Translations under genes and position numbers: made by a program | Notes under the pieces: generated by a model | Database searches by the model: none | Told to the model about the DNA's origin: nothing | Seen by the model: only the letters and a program-made list of their open reading frames with translations | Source of the DNA: Debaryomyces hansenii CBS767 | Taxonomy: Eukaryota > Ascomycota > Pichiomycetes > Serinales > Debaryomycetaceae | NCBI RefSeq assembly: GCF_000006445.2 | Contig: NC_006049.2 | Span: 1,240,001-1,304,000 of the forward strand | DNA: 64,000 bases | Direction: 5' to 3' | Shown here: one piece after another, positions 1 to 11,945 of the stretch | Numbering within the stretch: position 1 is the first letter of the stretch | Layout: every line of letters starts with the position of its first letter

Positions 1-1448
1 TAATCCTCTTGAAAGTGAACAACTAGGGCATTGATCTCCTGGACCAACTAAAGATGCTGAGGTAATATACTTATTAGGTCTGATACTGACAAATACAGTA
101 GATGAATCTTTCAGCATATCACCAAAATCATTGTTTTCAGCTGTAGATTTGTAATAGCTTAATGCCCCCAAGCTCGAGAAACCAGATATTATAGCATTGG
201 TTGTAGCTATAGCAGGTATAATATTCCCAGCTATTTGCTTAATATCGAACTTGCTCTTCACTTCAATATTAAATATGCTACATCTTATGTTCGCAGCAGC
301 CACCACGAAATTAAGAGTATCTTCATCATCCTTATCAAATGATACAAAAGATTCCGATTCATCTAACCGTTTCTGTAGATTTTCACTAGCTTTATAAAAA
401 ACATATAGGTTTTCTAGTAATGACCATACCAGAGTATCTCTGCTAATTATAACTTCATTCCTTTTGTCAGATAATAAGTTGTTTACATCGTTAACATACA
501 ACTCGTCAAATTGCAATGGAACCGGTTTCACTCTTGTTTTCCATAATGAATCAATACGCAACAATCTTTCAATATCAACCTTGAATATTTTTATGATGGT
601 TCTATGAATAAATTGATTGCGGTCTTCCAAGTTTGGTGCTTTTATCAATTGGCGCAATTCGCTCAATTCATTGCTTTCCTTCAACATATTTTCAATCTCC
701 TGTTTATCATCCGTTTCTTCCTGTAATTTCTTGCGTTGTTGCTCTTTGGATTGTTCGGTTGTTACAGTAGACGAGGATTCATCAAATAGTTGGTGAAACA
801 AAAATTCTTTTGCCCAAGTAATACAATGAACAGGTTGTGAGGGTGTTGATCTAATTGTACAAACTGGATATGTCTTTGGTGTAGCTTTGGCTTGACATTC
901 AAAACATTCACTATAATAAGGAAATATTGGTTGAACTTGGCCATCATATCCAGTAGTTCCACTTTCCATTAATGGTTTTTTCAAAAAAAGACACATCTTA
1001 TTAACATATCTTCTAGCTTCCAAATTGTCCAATGCATTAAAAACATAACTAAATTGATCCCACCATGCTATCGGAAACTGGTTTGTATCCATAATGTTAC
1101 CATGGTGCGGAACTAATTTGGTATTATGATAATTAAATGCTTCGACTGCCTTCACCACTGTTAACGACTTCGACTTATCTATATCTGTTGGTCGGAATAA
1201 AAATTGCCTATTTAAATTAGACAAGGTAATAGTATCGAGATCGACTATATGAATTTCACCATATTGCGATAATACCAAGTTCTTCAATAATTCACATCCT
1301 ATTCCACCAGCTCCAACCATTAAAACATTAGCCTGAATGTTAGTCTCAATTATAATTAAAATGAATTAATTTAAAAAATACATACTTTTCTAATATTATT
1401 ACAACGATCTTCCCCCAAGATCTTCCTTAAATAAGTATCTTTTGCCAT
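1..1448 (-). CDS. UBA2: SUMO-activating enzyme E1 catalytic subunit Uba2 (3' end beyond the window)
   Basis: Uba2 pairs with Aos1 in the nucleus to adenylate SUMO and carry it as a thioester before handing it to Ubc9. Exon 1 (1386-1448) encodes the N-terminal 21 residues from ATG 1448. A 53-nt intron (1333-1385) has donor GTATGT, branch GACTAAC and acceptor CAG. Exon 2 continues open to base 1. Seen: the nucleotide-binding stretch VLMVGAGGIGCELL, then HIVDLDTITLSNLNRQFLF, the catalytic cysteine in PVCTIRSTPSQP, and a late CPSC pair typical of the zinc-binding region. The 465 visible residues compare with a family length of about 630, so the C-terminal ubiquitin-fold part and nuclear signal are missing off the left edge. 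An in-frame CTG (430-432) precedes VWSL. Identification is secure. Confidence 0.95.
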
Positions 1449-1716
1449 TGATGGTATATCTTTATTTCATAAACAACTACTAATCATCGTCTTCTATCTT
1501 TCAATTTTTCAAGTCAATTCGCGGTGCTATATTCACAAATAAATATAGGCTTACATAGTAACACAATTAACATATATATATATATATTCATAGATTTATA
1601 ATGAAGGAATTAAAAGCGCTAAATACAACCTATTGAATTTTATAATATAAACTATAGAGAGCGTCCGGGAGGTTTCGTGCAAACAATTTATTAAAAGATA
1701 CATCTAAGTGTTGCAT

Positions 1717-2941
<1,225 letters not shown>

Positions 2942-5317
2942 TTATTGCTGGTTACCGTTTAAATTTAATGAGCTAATTTGGTTGGCGAGCACGTTCAACG
3001 ATGGATTTAAATTTTCTAAATTGCCATTCTTAGTATTAGTAGCTTCAGCAGATACAGGAGCAGAATGAGGTGGATTCGGAATATTCTTTGAATAAGCCTG
3101 GTAGCTAGCCTGCTGGGGCCCAAAATTAGAATACATGCCAGGAGAATTTAAGACTGATTGTGAATATTTTGGTTGCGAGGCCTGCTTTTGGTTTTGCTGC
3201 TGATGCTGTTGATGTTGATGTTGCTGCAACATTGCTAACTGCTGAGCTAAAAGTTGGGGTGGTGTGTTATTAGTCCCGCGCAAATTAGCATTCGTATTTT
3301 GGTTTGACAAATGAAGTGGAAATTGTGATTTATTGCTGTAATAGTTATTACCAGAAACATTTGAATTATGACGATGTTGGTTATGATTTTGTTGCACTGG
3401 GGTTTGAGATGGCGAATAATGATTTGGGTGGAGTGGTTGAGGTTGTTGTATTCCCATGAATCCATTATTTAAGTTCAATGGCTGACCACTAGCAGTGGCC
3501 GCAGCTATTGCAGCTGCAGTTGAATTAACGGAATGAATATGGTTGTTGTTATTATTATTGCTATTATGATTCGATTGACCAGAATGCTTTGCATTACCAC
3601 ATTTCAAGCAGCATAAATTCTTAGCAAAATTGTGATATTGGCAAGATTCATTAGAACATTTCCAATCACCAGCTCTAAATGGAACATTATTTCCATAATG
3701 AGGCCGGGAATTGTTGTTATGGTTATGACCATGACCACTATGATGAGAATGTGAATTCGCATGCTGATGGTTATTTGAACCATTAATTCCATTACCTCCA
3801 ACCTTATGAGAACCAGGTGCAAAATTATGTTCCTGGTAATTCGAATTATACGATTGATTTTGATTCAAAGCAGCTGCTGCAGCTGCTGCATTAACAACAG
3901 CAGCATTAAGTGCAATCTTATCCGAATTGTTATTGTTTGGCATAGAATTGGTCGAATTATTATTACGACGACTATTAGTTGTATTGCCAGAAAACATCGA
4001 CTCCTGAATCGTAACAGCACTAGCAGCAGGAAATGAACATCTGAAACAAGCAGTTCTCCTTTGGAAATTTGAGAAGCCGCAAGATGGACAAGTCCAATCA
4101 CCAGGTCTTGGCCTATTCTTGGAAGGTGGGAAAGGTGTTAGTAAGTCCCTAGCTTTATCTAACACGCTTGTAGAAGATGCTTGTACTTCAACAGCCATAT
4201 CATTCAATGCTCTACCGTTCATTGATAAAGATTCTGTCGCTTCTTCATGAGTTGCAAACACAGCAAATCCCGAGATACCCTTTACCTTACCTCCATAGTT
4301 GTTACTTCCGTTATTTCCGTTATTGTTAGTATTATTATTCTTTCCGTTCTTCTCGTTTGCATCTACATTCTTCAATGTCCAAAATGCTATTGGTCTCCCT
4401 CCGTACTGTGTAAACCATGATTCCAATTCGGATTGCGTAGTGTCCCCGGGTAAATTGCTAAGATATAAAATCTTTGATCTTTCGACCAAGAAAATCTTGA
4501 CATCTTGGGCAGAATCGAATGGTTTAGTCAAAACTGAAGGGTGTTCTTCAACCGGCAATGACTTCTTGACCAACTGGACTAATACATTGGTGTATACGTT
4601 TATCGTAGATCTTGTCCTTGTCTCCTGACCCGAACTCAAGTTCAAGTTGGAATTTGAATTCAAATTAGAATACGAGTTCAAATTTGGATTGGTCAATGGT
4701 TCAGAAAAAAAACTAGCACTCGATGCAGATGATACCGAAGAAATGGCTGTTGGTGACGGTGTTGACGAGGATGATACTGGTGTCTCTATTCCGTCAGTAC
4801 TATCCATTTCCACTTCTAAAGCTGTAATAATATTAGATAAAGACGACGCAGTATACGATAATGCTTCCGGGTGTGATGTTTGCCACTTGGCGTACTCATT
4901 TTGTATATCAAATATCCTTGGGTGCTGCAAATATGGAGGCAACACCACTGACTTATCTCTTGCTTCCCTTGGTAATTGGACTCGGATTTTGCTCACGTCA
5001 AATGTTATCAATGAAAATTCCTTGTTCTTCAGAATTACATTTTCTTGCATGAAGTTATCGAACTTTCCGATAGCATCCTTAAATGATCCGGCATTTCGAA
5101 CGTGTTCCCACGTAATTTTATGAAGTTGTGAACAATATTGAGTAATAGGAGTGTTGATTGGTCTCACTAATACTGATTCCTGGTAGGTATTTTTTAGCGT
5201 GGTCGCATCAACAACCGACCAAGCAAACTCAATCAACTCTGTTGAATCCTTAGTAACATATGTAGTCGATTCATCGCATGTTGTGGCGATGTGAACAACT
5301 ACGTATATATCACTCAT
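2942..5317 (-). CDS. NRP1: Nrp1-type RNA-binding protein: degenerate ERI1-like exonuclease fold, RRM, two RanBP2 zinc fingers, Asn/Gln-rich tail
   Basis: Likely ortholog of S. cerevisiae Nrp1, an Asn-rich RNA-binding protein of unknown function found in stress granules. The open frame extends upstream to a TTG; I choose ATG 5317 (MSDIYVVVHI), giving 791 residues. Domains in this numbering: ERI1-like DEDDh exonuclease fold, about 2-170; Ser-rich linker; RRM about 283-380 (ILYLSNLPG at its start), with an Asn-rich insertion in one loop; RanBP2-type finger 1 about 404-430 (PGDWTCPSCGFSNF); finger 2 about 548-576 (AGDWKCSNESC); then an Asn/Gln/His-rich tail. The first exonuclease motif reads VVVHIATTC where active relatives have an Asp and a Glu, so nuclease activity is doubtful. 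The low-complexity tail suggests condensate behaviour (inference). It shares a 543-base divergent spacer with the channel gene at 5861. Confidence 0.85.
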   Translation of the reverse strand: MSDIYVVVHIATTCDESTTYVTKDSTELIEFAWSVVDATTLKNTYQESVLVRPINTPITQYCSQLHKITWEHVRNAGSFKDAIGKFDNFMQENVILKNKEFSLITFDVSKIRVQLPREARDKSVVLPPYLQHPRIFDIQNEYAKWQTSHPEALSYTASSLSNIITALEVEMDSTDGIETPVSSSSTPSPTAISSVSSASSASFFSEPLTNPNLNSYSNLNSNSNLNLSSGQETRTRSTINVYTNVLVQLVKKSLPVEEHPSVLTKPFDSAQDVKIFLVERSKILYLSNLPGDTTQSELESWFTQYGGRPIAFWTLKNVDANEKNGKNNNTNNNGNNGSNNYGGKVKGISGFAVFATHEEATESLSMNGRALNDMAVEVQASSTSVLDKARDLLTPFPPSKNRPRPGDWTCPSCGFSNFQRRTACFRCSFPAASAVTIQESMFSGNTTNSRRNNNSTNSMPNNNNSDKIALNAAVVNAAAAAAALNQNQSYNSNYQEHNFAPGSHKVGGNGINGSNNHQHANSHSHHSGHGHNHNNNSRPHYGNNVPFRAGDWKCSNESCQYHNFAKNLCCLKCGNAKHSGQSNHNSNNNNNNHIHSVNSTAAAIAAATASGQPLNLNNGFMGIQQPQPLHPNHYSPSQTPVQQNHNQHRHNSNVSGNNYYSNKSQFPLHLSNQNTNANLRGTNNTPPQLLAQQLAMLQQHQHQQHQQQNQKQASQPKYSQSVLNSPGMYSNFGPQQASYQAYSKNIPNPPHSAPVSAEATNTKNGNLENLNPSLNVLANQISSLNLNGNQQ

Positions 5318-5427
5318 AATGTATAAGCTAACGATTATCAACCTTTAATCACCCAATAGGCTATTTGGGAAAAGAAAAATAATAGGCTACTAGGTACTAA
5401 CTTTTCGACGTTGAAAAAGTACGCTCA

Positions 5428-5435
5428 TCACGTGA
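5428..5435. promoter_or_regulatory. TCACGTGA E-box (Cbf1-type) in the NRP1/CSC1 divergent promoter
   Basis: Perfect 8-base palindrome TCACGTGA, the binding core of basic helix-loop-helix factors such as Cbf1. It lies about 110 bases upstream of the NRP1 start. The match is seen; function is inferred. The same 8-mer occurs at 14909 and 19629. Confidence 0.4.
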
Positions 5436-5513
5436 ATTTCTTCATTTTTTATACCCGTTGAATATAGTAGAAACACTAGGACAAAGCATTAGAACAGTCA
5501 AAGACAAGCCTGA

Positions 5514-5568
5514 TATAAGAATATTTTATTCGCTGATGTTCAAGGTCAGATAATAAAATATTCTTATA
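5514..5568. repeat. Perfect 17-bp inverted repeat with 21-base spacer (potential hairpin or cruciform)
   Basis: Left arm TATAAGAATATTTTATT (5514-5530) is the exact reverse complement of the right arm AATAAAATATTCTTATA (5552-5568). The spacer adds a 4-bp extension, CTGA (5533-5536) with TCAG (5546-5549), leaving a 9-base loop. It lies between two divergent genes, so it is not a simple shared 3' end signal. Confidence 0.85.
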
Positions 5569-5860
5569 ATGTATGTTTCTGGCAAATTTGAGTTATTCAA
5601 TCCTCTCTATAATTTTGCATATTTATGATGCTAGATAGGTTATCTCTAGTTTTATATCACATTGGCAACGATGCCATTTAGCTACATGGTGGCATATATA
5701 TATATATGTGTAGTCTAAGGACTATAACAGTATTTTGTAGTAAAATAAGTAGACTGCCGCGTTAGGCAATATTTGCGATTAATAGAAGTGCGATTCGTTT
5801 TGAGGACAATATAAGAGAAGATAAACATAAACGAATACATCAAATTTCCATACAACGTCA

Positions 5861-8410
5861 ATGAATATAGATCCACCAATAGATGATCCCACTGCTTTGA
5901 GAGGGTCACAAAGAGTGTTCAAAACTCAGTTGGTTATATGTTTATGGGTTGGTATTTCATCATTCATTCTATTCTGTATCTTGAGATACAGATGGCCTCA
6001 TATCTACGCTGTACGAACCTTGCGGAAGAGAACTGAAGCGATAAAACCGTTGCCAAACAAAATATTTGGATGGGTTGTTAATGTTTATCGAATTACGGAT
6101 GAAGAGGTGTTGCAGTTTTCAGGTTTGGATGCATTTGTATTCCTAGCCTTCTTTAAGATGGGGATTCGAATCTTTTCGTTACTTGCGGTATTGGCGATAT
6201 TTGTGTTGAGTCCTATCAGGTACTATTATACGGGTAATTACGATAAGGATAATATTGTGTGGTCTGTAGCAAGATCGTTTATTACTTTCAATTATGATAA
6301 TCCTACGCCGCCTGATCTAAATGATGATTTCCCAAATTACCTTTGGGTTTATCCGATATTCACGTATATTTTTTCAATCATTGTTTACGTTACTATATAT
6401 GAGTACACTGATAAGGTGTTGAAGACCAGACAAAAGTATTTAGCCTCTCAAAATTCGATAGTGGATAGAACTATCAGGCTAGATGGGATCCCTAAAAAAT
6501 TACTAAGGAATAATAATCCTTCGATTTTGAAGAACTTTATTGAAGATTTGGGAATTGGAAAAGTTACGGATGTAAAATTAATCTATGATTGGACTGACCT
6601 TGAGGTTCTTTTTGAAAAACGGAAAGTTTTACTCGATAAATTAGAAAACTTATATGCATCAGTTTACGGATTATCAATCGACATATATACCCAGAAAAAA
6701 ACACCATCCGTGTTGCCTAAAAATGCAATCGATTCGGTTATTGATTCACCAAGGGGAATAAGTATGAAAGAAAAAATCGACAAGCTCTCGAGTACTATAA
6801 TTAATCTTGATAAAGAAATTAAAGCAATTCAAGGAAAATTTGATCCCATAACTTCTACCATTGAATTACAAAACTCCAGCTTTAAGCAAATATCAAGTGC
6901 TTTCATAACAATGGATTCGGTTGCTTCCGCGCAGATGGCTGCGCAAACAGTTTTGGATCCAAGAGTCCATAAGTTAATTGTTAAATTAGCCCCGGCTCCA
7001 AAAGATATTAGGTGGAAAAATTTTAGACTAACCCGTTATGAGAAATTATTAAAATCGTATGTGATTACCTTTATAGTCATGTTGAGTTGTGTGATCTTGC
7101 TTTTTCCTGTTTCGTCTTTGGCAGCATTAATTAATGTTAAAACGATTACCAAACTTTGGCCGGCATTAGGGAAATTTATTGCGAAGTCAAAGTGGTTAAC
7201 AACATTCGTGACTGGTATTTTACCACCTTTATTATTCTCGTTATTGAATATTCTGCTTCCTTATTTTTATAGATTCTTGTCACAATATCAAGGTTATTCA
7301 TCAAATAGTGATATTGAATTGTCCACTTTACTGAAGAATTTTTTCTATTTGTTTGTTAATTTATTTTTGGTTTTTACGTTTGCGGGAACATTCTCTAACT
7401 ACTGGTCATTTCTAAGTGATACAACAAAAATAGCCTATCAATTGGCCAGTTCATTGAAAAGTTTGTCGTTGTTCTATGTTGATTTGATCCTATTACAAGG
7501 TTTAGCCATGTTTCCAGTTAGATTATTACAAATTGGTGATGTCGTAATTTTAAATGTCATTGGCAAAATATTCTTGTTGAAAAATATTATTCTTAAGACA
7601 CCACGGGATTATAGATTTTACTATTATACACCACCTATGTTTGACTTTGGGTTACAGGTGCCTCAGCATATTTTGATATTCATTATAATTTTGATCTATT
7701 CCGTTGTTTCTACTAAGATTGTTACTAGCGGTTTAATCTACTTTATTCTAGGGTATTTGGTCTATAAGTATCAATTGATTTATACCTGTGTTCATCCCCA
7801 ACACTCTACTGGTAAAGTTTGGACGATGATATTCAGGAGATTGATGCTAGGTTTAGTATTATTCCAATTATTCATGTGCGGCACTTTGGCATTGGAAGGA
7901 GCTATATTATTAGCATTGTTGAGCTCTCCATTGGTTTTCGTTACATTGGTGATTACTTGGAATTTCGAGATGCACTATCTACCACTTAATAAGTTTATTG
8001 CATTAAGGGCAATCCAAAACCCTTATGATTTTGATAAAGAGTTTGACGATGACAGGCTGGAAATATCAGATTCGAATAACCAAAATCAAACTGAGGAGGC
8101 TGGGGAAGCGGACGAAACATCACTTTTAATCCAAGGCAGACATTCAGTGAATAATTTTCATGAATTACGAAGGAGGAGATCAACAATTGATGAAGAAAGA
8201 GAACAATACACGGATTATACCTATCCGCATCTAATTGATCCATTATACGGGCCATGGGTAGGCTTTGAAGGTGATTATATTTCAATGGTAGAGTATAATA
8301 AAAATTTCAATGATGTCAACAATCTAGAAAATGGCGACATAAGTATAATTTCGACTACTGAAAGGGAAATTGTCTTGAAAAAAAAGTTGAGAGTTTCTGA
8401 ATGGGAATAA
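5861..8410 (+). CDS. CSC1: OSCA/TMEM63/CSC1-family stress-gated cation channel homolog
   Basis: Multi-span membrane protein of 849 residues in the DUF221/RSN1 family, whose members are calcium-permeable channels gated by osmotic or mechanical stress. ATG 5861. The first membrane span is about residues 22-42 (VICLWVGISSFILFCILRY), followed by RWPHIYAVR and RITDEEVLQFSGLDAFVFL, the conserved N-terminal block. Two more spans precede a cytosolic loop of about 170-380 (RTIRLDGIPKKL, the degenerate RRM-like part). The 7-span core is about 395-690, with IRWKNF just before it. The soluble acidic C-terminus ends in DPLYGPWVGFEGD and a short tail. Family assignment is firm. Assignment to CSC1 rather than RSN1, PHM7 or SPO75 rests on the RITDEEVL...LDAFVFL block and is less sure. 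Confidence 0.82.
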   Translation: MNIDPPIDDPTALRGSQRVFKTQLVICLWVGISSFILFCILRYRWPHIYAVRTLRKRTEAIKPLPNKIFGWVVNVYRITDEEVLQFSGLDAFVFLAFFKMGIRIFSLLAVLAIFVLSPIRYYYTGNYDKDNIVWSVARSFITFNYDNPTPPDLNDDFPNYLWVYPIFTYIFSIIVYVTIYEYTDKVLKTRQKYLASQNSIVDRTIRLDGIPKKLLRNNNPSILKNFIEDLGIGKVTDVKLIYDWTDLEVLFEKRKVLLDKLENLYASVYGLSIDIYTQKKTPSVLPKNAIDSVIDSPRGISMKEKIDKLSSTIINLDKEIKAIQGKFDPITSTIELQNSSFKQISSAFITMDSVASAQMAAQTVLDPRVHKLIVKLAPAPKDIRWKNFRLTRYEKLLKSYVITFIVMLSCVILLFPVSSLAALINVKTITKLWPALGKFIAKSKWLTTFVTGILPPLLFSLLNILLPYFYRFLSQYQGYSSNSDIELSTLLKNFFYLFVNLFLVFTFAGTFSNYWSFLSDTTKIAYQLASSLKSLSLFYVDLILLQGLAMFPVRLLQIGDVVILNVIGKIFLLKNIILKTPRDYRFYYYTPPMFDFGLQVPQHILIFIIILIYSVVSTKIVTSGLIYFILGYLVYKYQLIYTCVHPQHSTGKVWTMIFRRLMLGLVLFQLFMCGTLALEGAILLALLSSPLVFVTLVITWNFEMHYLPLNKFIALRAIQNPYDFDKEFDDDRLEISDSNNQNQTEEAGEADETSLLIQGRHSVNNFHELRRRRSTIDEEREQYTDYTYPHLIDPLYGPWVGFEGDYISMVEYNKNFNDVNNLENGDISIISTTEREIVLKKKLRVSEWE

Positions 8411-8709
8411 TATCTTTTAGCACTTTAATAAATTCGGTCAGGGTATGTCTATAATTTTACTTGTCGGTAGTTTGTATTTTCTTTTCTTGTTTGTTAGCTA
8501 TAGGATAATAGGCAGTACATAGCATGACTTCAAAAAATATGTATATTATTACAATGAGCCATAAAGATAGTCATAAGAAGAATTAAATATATAAGAATTA
8601 AATAAGAAGAGTTAAAGGTTACCTTCCCTCCCTTCTAATCGTTAACCAATTTTAGTTAAAAATTATATTCCGCTATCGCAAAATTGCAACCAGTAAACTC
8701 CAGGAACTA
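8411..8709. other. Convergent intergenic region
   Basis: Separates the 3' ends of the CSC1-like gene (+) and the zinc-cluster gene (-). AT-rich, with AAGAATTAAATA repeated around 8579-8605. No frame or RNA gene seen. Confidence 0.7.
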
Positions 8710-10170
8710 TTATATCTTGTATTTATTGTTAATTGGTTGCTTCTGTTTTCTGATGACAGATATGCTAGCTAGTTTTTCCCTCTTTAAATTCTTATCAATA
8801 ATGTAATCTGGCTTTTCTGACGAATAATCACAATCAATCCCTAGTTTTGCACAGCTAGTACAAATCGGTCTAGCTTCATCGCACTTAAGATGTTTTATTC
8901 GGCAAATCCAGCATCCATTTTTTGATCTTGGAAGTAGCCGTCTTCTGGTGTACTTCTTAGGTTTGTCCAGAGCAGAGTTGGTGCTCAATAAACTATATGT
9001 GCTTTTACTAGGAGTCAGTCTCTCCAGTGTTGACACCAGGAATTCATTAAATAATGGATAAGTTTTTCTCCTTCCTTCTTCTTGAAGATGAGAATTACTA
9101 GAAGATGGGAAACTTGCAGAGTTATGATGTACTAGTTTTGGGTTAGGTGTTTGAGGATCAACACGTAAGTTGGTATTACCGGTAAAATCAACTCCTTTAT
9201 ACCTGTTGTATATGGGGGAAACTCCTGCCCAGCCAGGTGATTCGACAGATGGAGAAGAGCTTGTGGTCGATGTTGCAAAATTTGTTGGCATCATTAGATT
9301 CTTCTTACTATCTAAAGATGTGTTAAACTCGTTCAAAGATTTTTTGTTGATCTTATAGTTTGAATTGTCAGTCTTAGTTACTGGAGGAAATGCGGACAAA
9401 CTAGTCAGATGTTTTAAAGATGAACCCGTCATAGGTCTAAAATACTCTTCAGGTACAGAATTTGGGGTGAAACTTGAAGTATCTGATAGTGAGGACGTAA
9501 AAGTGTCGTTGATGGTGGCATTATATGGAGAGTGGCCAGTGTGAGCATGGAGAGTTGGTGCTAAACAGTTTTGAGATCCAGAATAATCAAACGGATTACT
9601 GATTGAATCTGGTATAGATTCTAATGAAGGGTTTGCTAGGTCAAAATCGAATTTATTATAAGTAAAGTCCGCAGATTGTGGTTTGGAATATTGAGAGTCG
9701 ACGAGACCTAACGACGAAACATCTTCAAAGTTAAAGATTGAATGGTGATTTGTAGACGGCTGTATATTTTTTTTGATATTGTCGGCTGAAGCGATACCTT
9801 GTAGGTTACTATAAATGCTGTTGTATCCAGCATTAGTAGGTTGGTCATGTGGATATTGTTGTAATTGTATGTGTTGATGCTGCTGTTGCAATTGTTGTAA
9901 TTGTTGTTGTTGTATCATCAAAAGCCTTTGTTGTTGTTGAAGCTGTTGTTGTTGCTTGTTGTACTGCTTTAAATACAGCAGGTTGTGAACAATTGGAGGA
10001 GCGTAGTCTAATGGATCCAAGCCAGAGTCTCCTATGTATATTTGGTCGTATTTTGCATGATTGTTATTACCGGTTATTGGAATTGGTGGTGACGCTATAG
10101 GTTCGTTAATATTAGAAGCCTCTCCTGTCTCAAGTCCCGAATTGGGAGAATTAACCAACGAATTCACCAT
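8710..10170 (-). CDS. Zn(II)2Cys6 transcription factor with C-terminal zinc cluster (Ume6-like arrangement)
   Basis: Fungal zinc-cluster regulator of 486 residues from ATG 10170. The binuclear cluster is at about 420-447 with spacing C-x2-C-x6-C-x6-C-x2-C-x6-C, beginning GCWICR. It is followed by a basic stretch ([15 protein letters not shown]) like the linker after the Ume6 cluster. Upstream are a Gln-rich tract at about residues 73-107 and long Ser/Asn-rich disordered segments. No fungal-specific middle homology region is visible. A C-terminal cluster is unusual: most family members carry it at the N-terminus, while Ume6 has it near the C-terminus. The GCWICR...RP.C..C start and PDY linker favour a Ume6-like protein, but I do not assign the symbol. 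Its 1.8-kb upstream spacer is long for this genome, as for heavily regulated genes. Confidence 0.85.
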   Translation of the reverse strand: MVNSLVNSPNSGLETGEASNINEPIASPPIPITGNNNHAKYDQIYIGDSGLDPLDYAPPIVHNLLYLKQYNKQQQQLQQQQRLLMIQQQQLQQLQQQHQHIQLQQYPHDQPTNAGYNSIYSNLQGIASADNIKKNIQPSTNHHSIFNFEDVSSLGLVDSQYSKPQSADFTYNKFDFDLANPSLESIPDSISNPFDYSGSQNCLAPTLHAHTGHSPYNATINDTFTSSLSDTSSFTPNSVPEEYFRPMTGSSLKHLTSLSAFPPVTKTDNSNYKINKKSLNEFNTSLDSKKNLMMPTNFATSTTSSSPSVESPGWAGVSPIYNRYKGVDFTGNTNLRVDPQTPNPKLVHHNSASFPSSSNSHLQEEGRRKTYPLFNEFLVSTLERLTPSKSTYSLLSTNSALDKPKKYTRRRLLPRSKNGCWICRIKHLKCDEARPICTSCAKLGIDCDYSSEKPDYIIDKNLKREKLASISVIRKQKQPINNKYKI

Positions 10171-11945
10171 CTGGATACGTGTTTCACAAATACGTATAAA
10201 GCACAGTCCAATTCTATGTGCGTGAAATCCCGTTAATAGTTTATGAAAAACTGGTTATTTGGTGACTACCTTCTTTCAGTGTCTGCTTAAGTTGCAACGG
10301 CAGATATGGTCTATCCTATGTATTACACCTAGCCCAATGCTATCGTTCTTAAAAACTTTTTCACAAATTTTTCAAATTCGCTTCAAGCCTATCAGTAATT
10401 TCTTCGCTTAGCTCCTCGGTCTAGTCAATTATTTCGCTTGAAATTATATCCCTTTACTCAATTGCTTTAACTACTAGGCATTAGCATTCGTAAACTCCGT
10501 TAGAATGTGTAAGTCTACTCCTGAAAAAAAAAATGCTCTATTATTCCAAATTATATAGCCATAAAATTTTTTTGATAAACGATGTTTTCTCAATCTTGTC
10601 TTCCATACTGCTACCAATTTTTAAACAATCTAATTCAGACATATGAGACAATTATTATTAAGCAATTTTCAAACGCATACCCATATCTCTGATTGTCGCA
10701 CACAATAAATATACTGTTGGTTATGCATTCAAATTACTTTGCATCATAAGCGTTCACATTCCCCGATAGAACTACTCACAAGCGTATAACCCTTTTCATC
10801 ACTATCGTACATTTCTCCCAAAAGGGTGCCACCGGTATATGTACGTCATGCGCCATTGTAATCATGTGCTACGTATATAACTCCGCATTTTTTACAATCC
10901 GAAATTCGGAACTATCCGCGATTTTGCAACTCATGCACAATAAACACCCGAGGTAATATTTTGAAGAATGCTGCAAGTATATGCTACTTTGAGGTTGACG
11001 AAAGCTTATCTTTTGGTACGGACTAATTTTCTTAACGCCGATGTGGAAGACATTTTGCTAAGGCATTACGTCACCTGCGACATTTTGATGTTAAGTGAGA
11101 CAAATGGCATATCAACAATGAGTGCATTTACAGCAGCTTTTGTAGTAAGACGGTTAGATTATTAAGCGGATAGTCGATATAGAAATACGGAATGTCGTCC
11201 GGAGACACTTTTATCAGGTACCAGAAGGCAAACAGAACAGCCGAAGGGCATCACGGTGTAGACGATGAATAAATTGGTTGTGCACGACTTAACGAGTGCG
11301 AGCGAAAAATTTTCAGACGACAATGAGCATTTAATGAGAGAAGCATCATTGGAAATATAGAGTTTTGTTTCTTCTTCTTCACATATTTTACCAACTTCCG
11401 GATTACCAGCAAGACTAAAATACCTCTGTTTAGTTAAGCAAAAATGGCTGGAAGGAGATTACAAACACTAACCCATTGTATATAATCCGGTATTAGGAGC
11501 TACAACTCGACGAGTATGTGTACTTTTGTTCACATTTTTCATTGTGTGGTAGGGCCAATTATAATGCCAGGTTCGCTTGATGGGTACATCCAACCACGTG
11601 TTGTATTGTAGATTATGGCCGTGAATGGAGGTTACTGTAGGGAATCTGATCGTCAAATAGTAACGGGGCGTTGGAATCCGACAATCACAAGACCGTTTAG
11701 GCGGAGTATTTACTCGATTTTATTCATAGCAACCAGTTGCTACGCATTTTCTATTGTCGAGAGAGAGCTGTTCTTTCAACGGTTTGTTACACCTATGCGA
11801 AACGCATCAAAGTGACTATTGATGAGCAAGTCCTGCATGATTGTTTATTATTGATCTTGGGTTGCACCGAATCTCAATAGCCTAATATAAAACAAAACAT
11901 CCACCAACAAGTTGAATTTGTTTATTCTATATATACATAGTAAGT
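10171..11945. other. Long divergent intergenic region, zinc-cluster gene / Bem1-like gene
   Basis: 1775 bases without a supported gene. Short frames at 10968-11165 and 11615-11815 start with ATG but resemble nothing I know. Visible sites: CCG-N5-CGG (10899-10909, listed separately) and CACGTG (11595-11600). No tRNA, LTR or repeat recognised. Confidence 0.65.
10899..10909. promoter_or_regulatory. Everted CGG pair, CCG-N5-CGG, possible zinc-cluster factor site
   Basis: CCGAAATTCGG is a CCG...CGG pair with a 5-base spacer, the layout bound by dimeric Zn2Cys6 factors. It sits about 730 bases upstream of the zinc-cluster gene's start. Direct match; occupancy is inference. Confidence 0.3.

Larger units (their letters stand above)
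5318..5860. other. Divergent intergenic region, NRP1 / CSC1-like gene
   Basis: A 543-base shared promoter region. It contains a TCACGTGA palindrome (5428-5435), a long perfect inverted repeat (5514-5568, listed separately) and TA-repeat DNA at about 5696-5708. No credible frame. Confidence 0.75.

Noticed and set aside
1572..1588. TA-repeat tracts here and near 5700 and 17670
   Set aside because: Short simple repeats common in AT-rich yeast spacers; no further structure.
5318..5341. NRP1 start at TTG 5341 (and similar TTG/GTG starts for the genes at 19525, 22955, 26695, 33662, 39695 and 49826)
   Set aside because: Nuclear yeast genes start at ATG; each has a good ATG a few codons downstream with conserved sequence after it.
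11615..11815. ATG-initiated 66-codon frame in the long divergent spacer
   Set aside because: No family resemblance or codon bias; could equally be chance.
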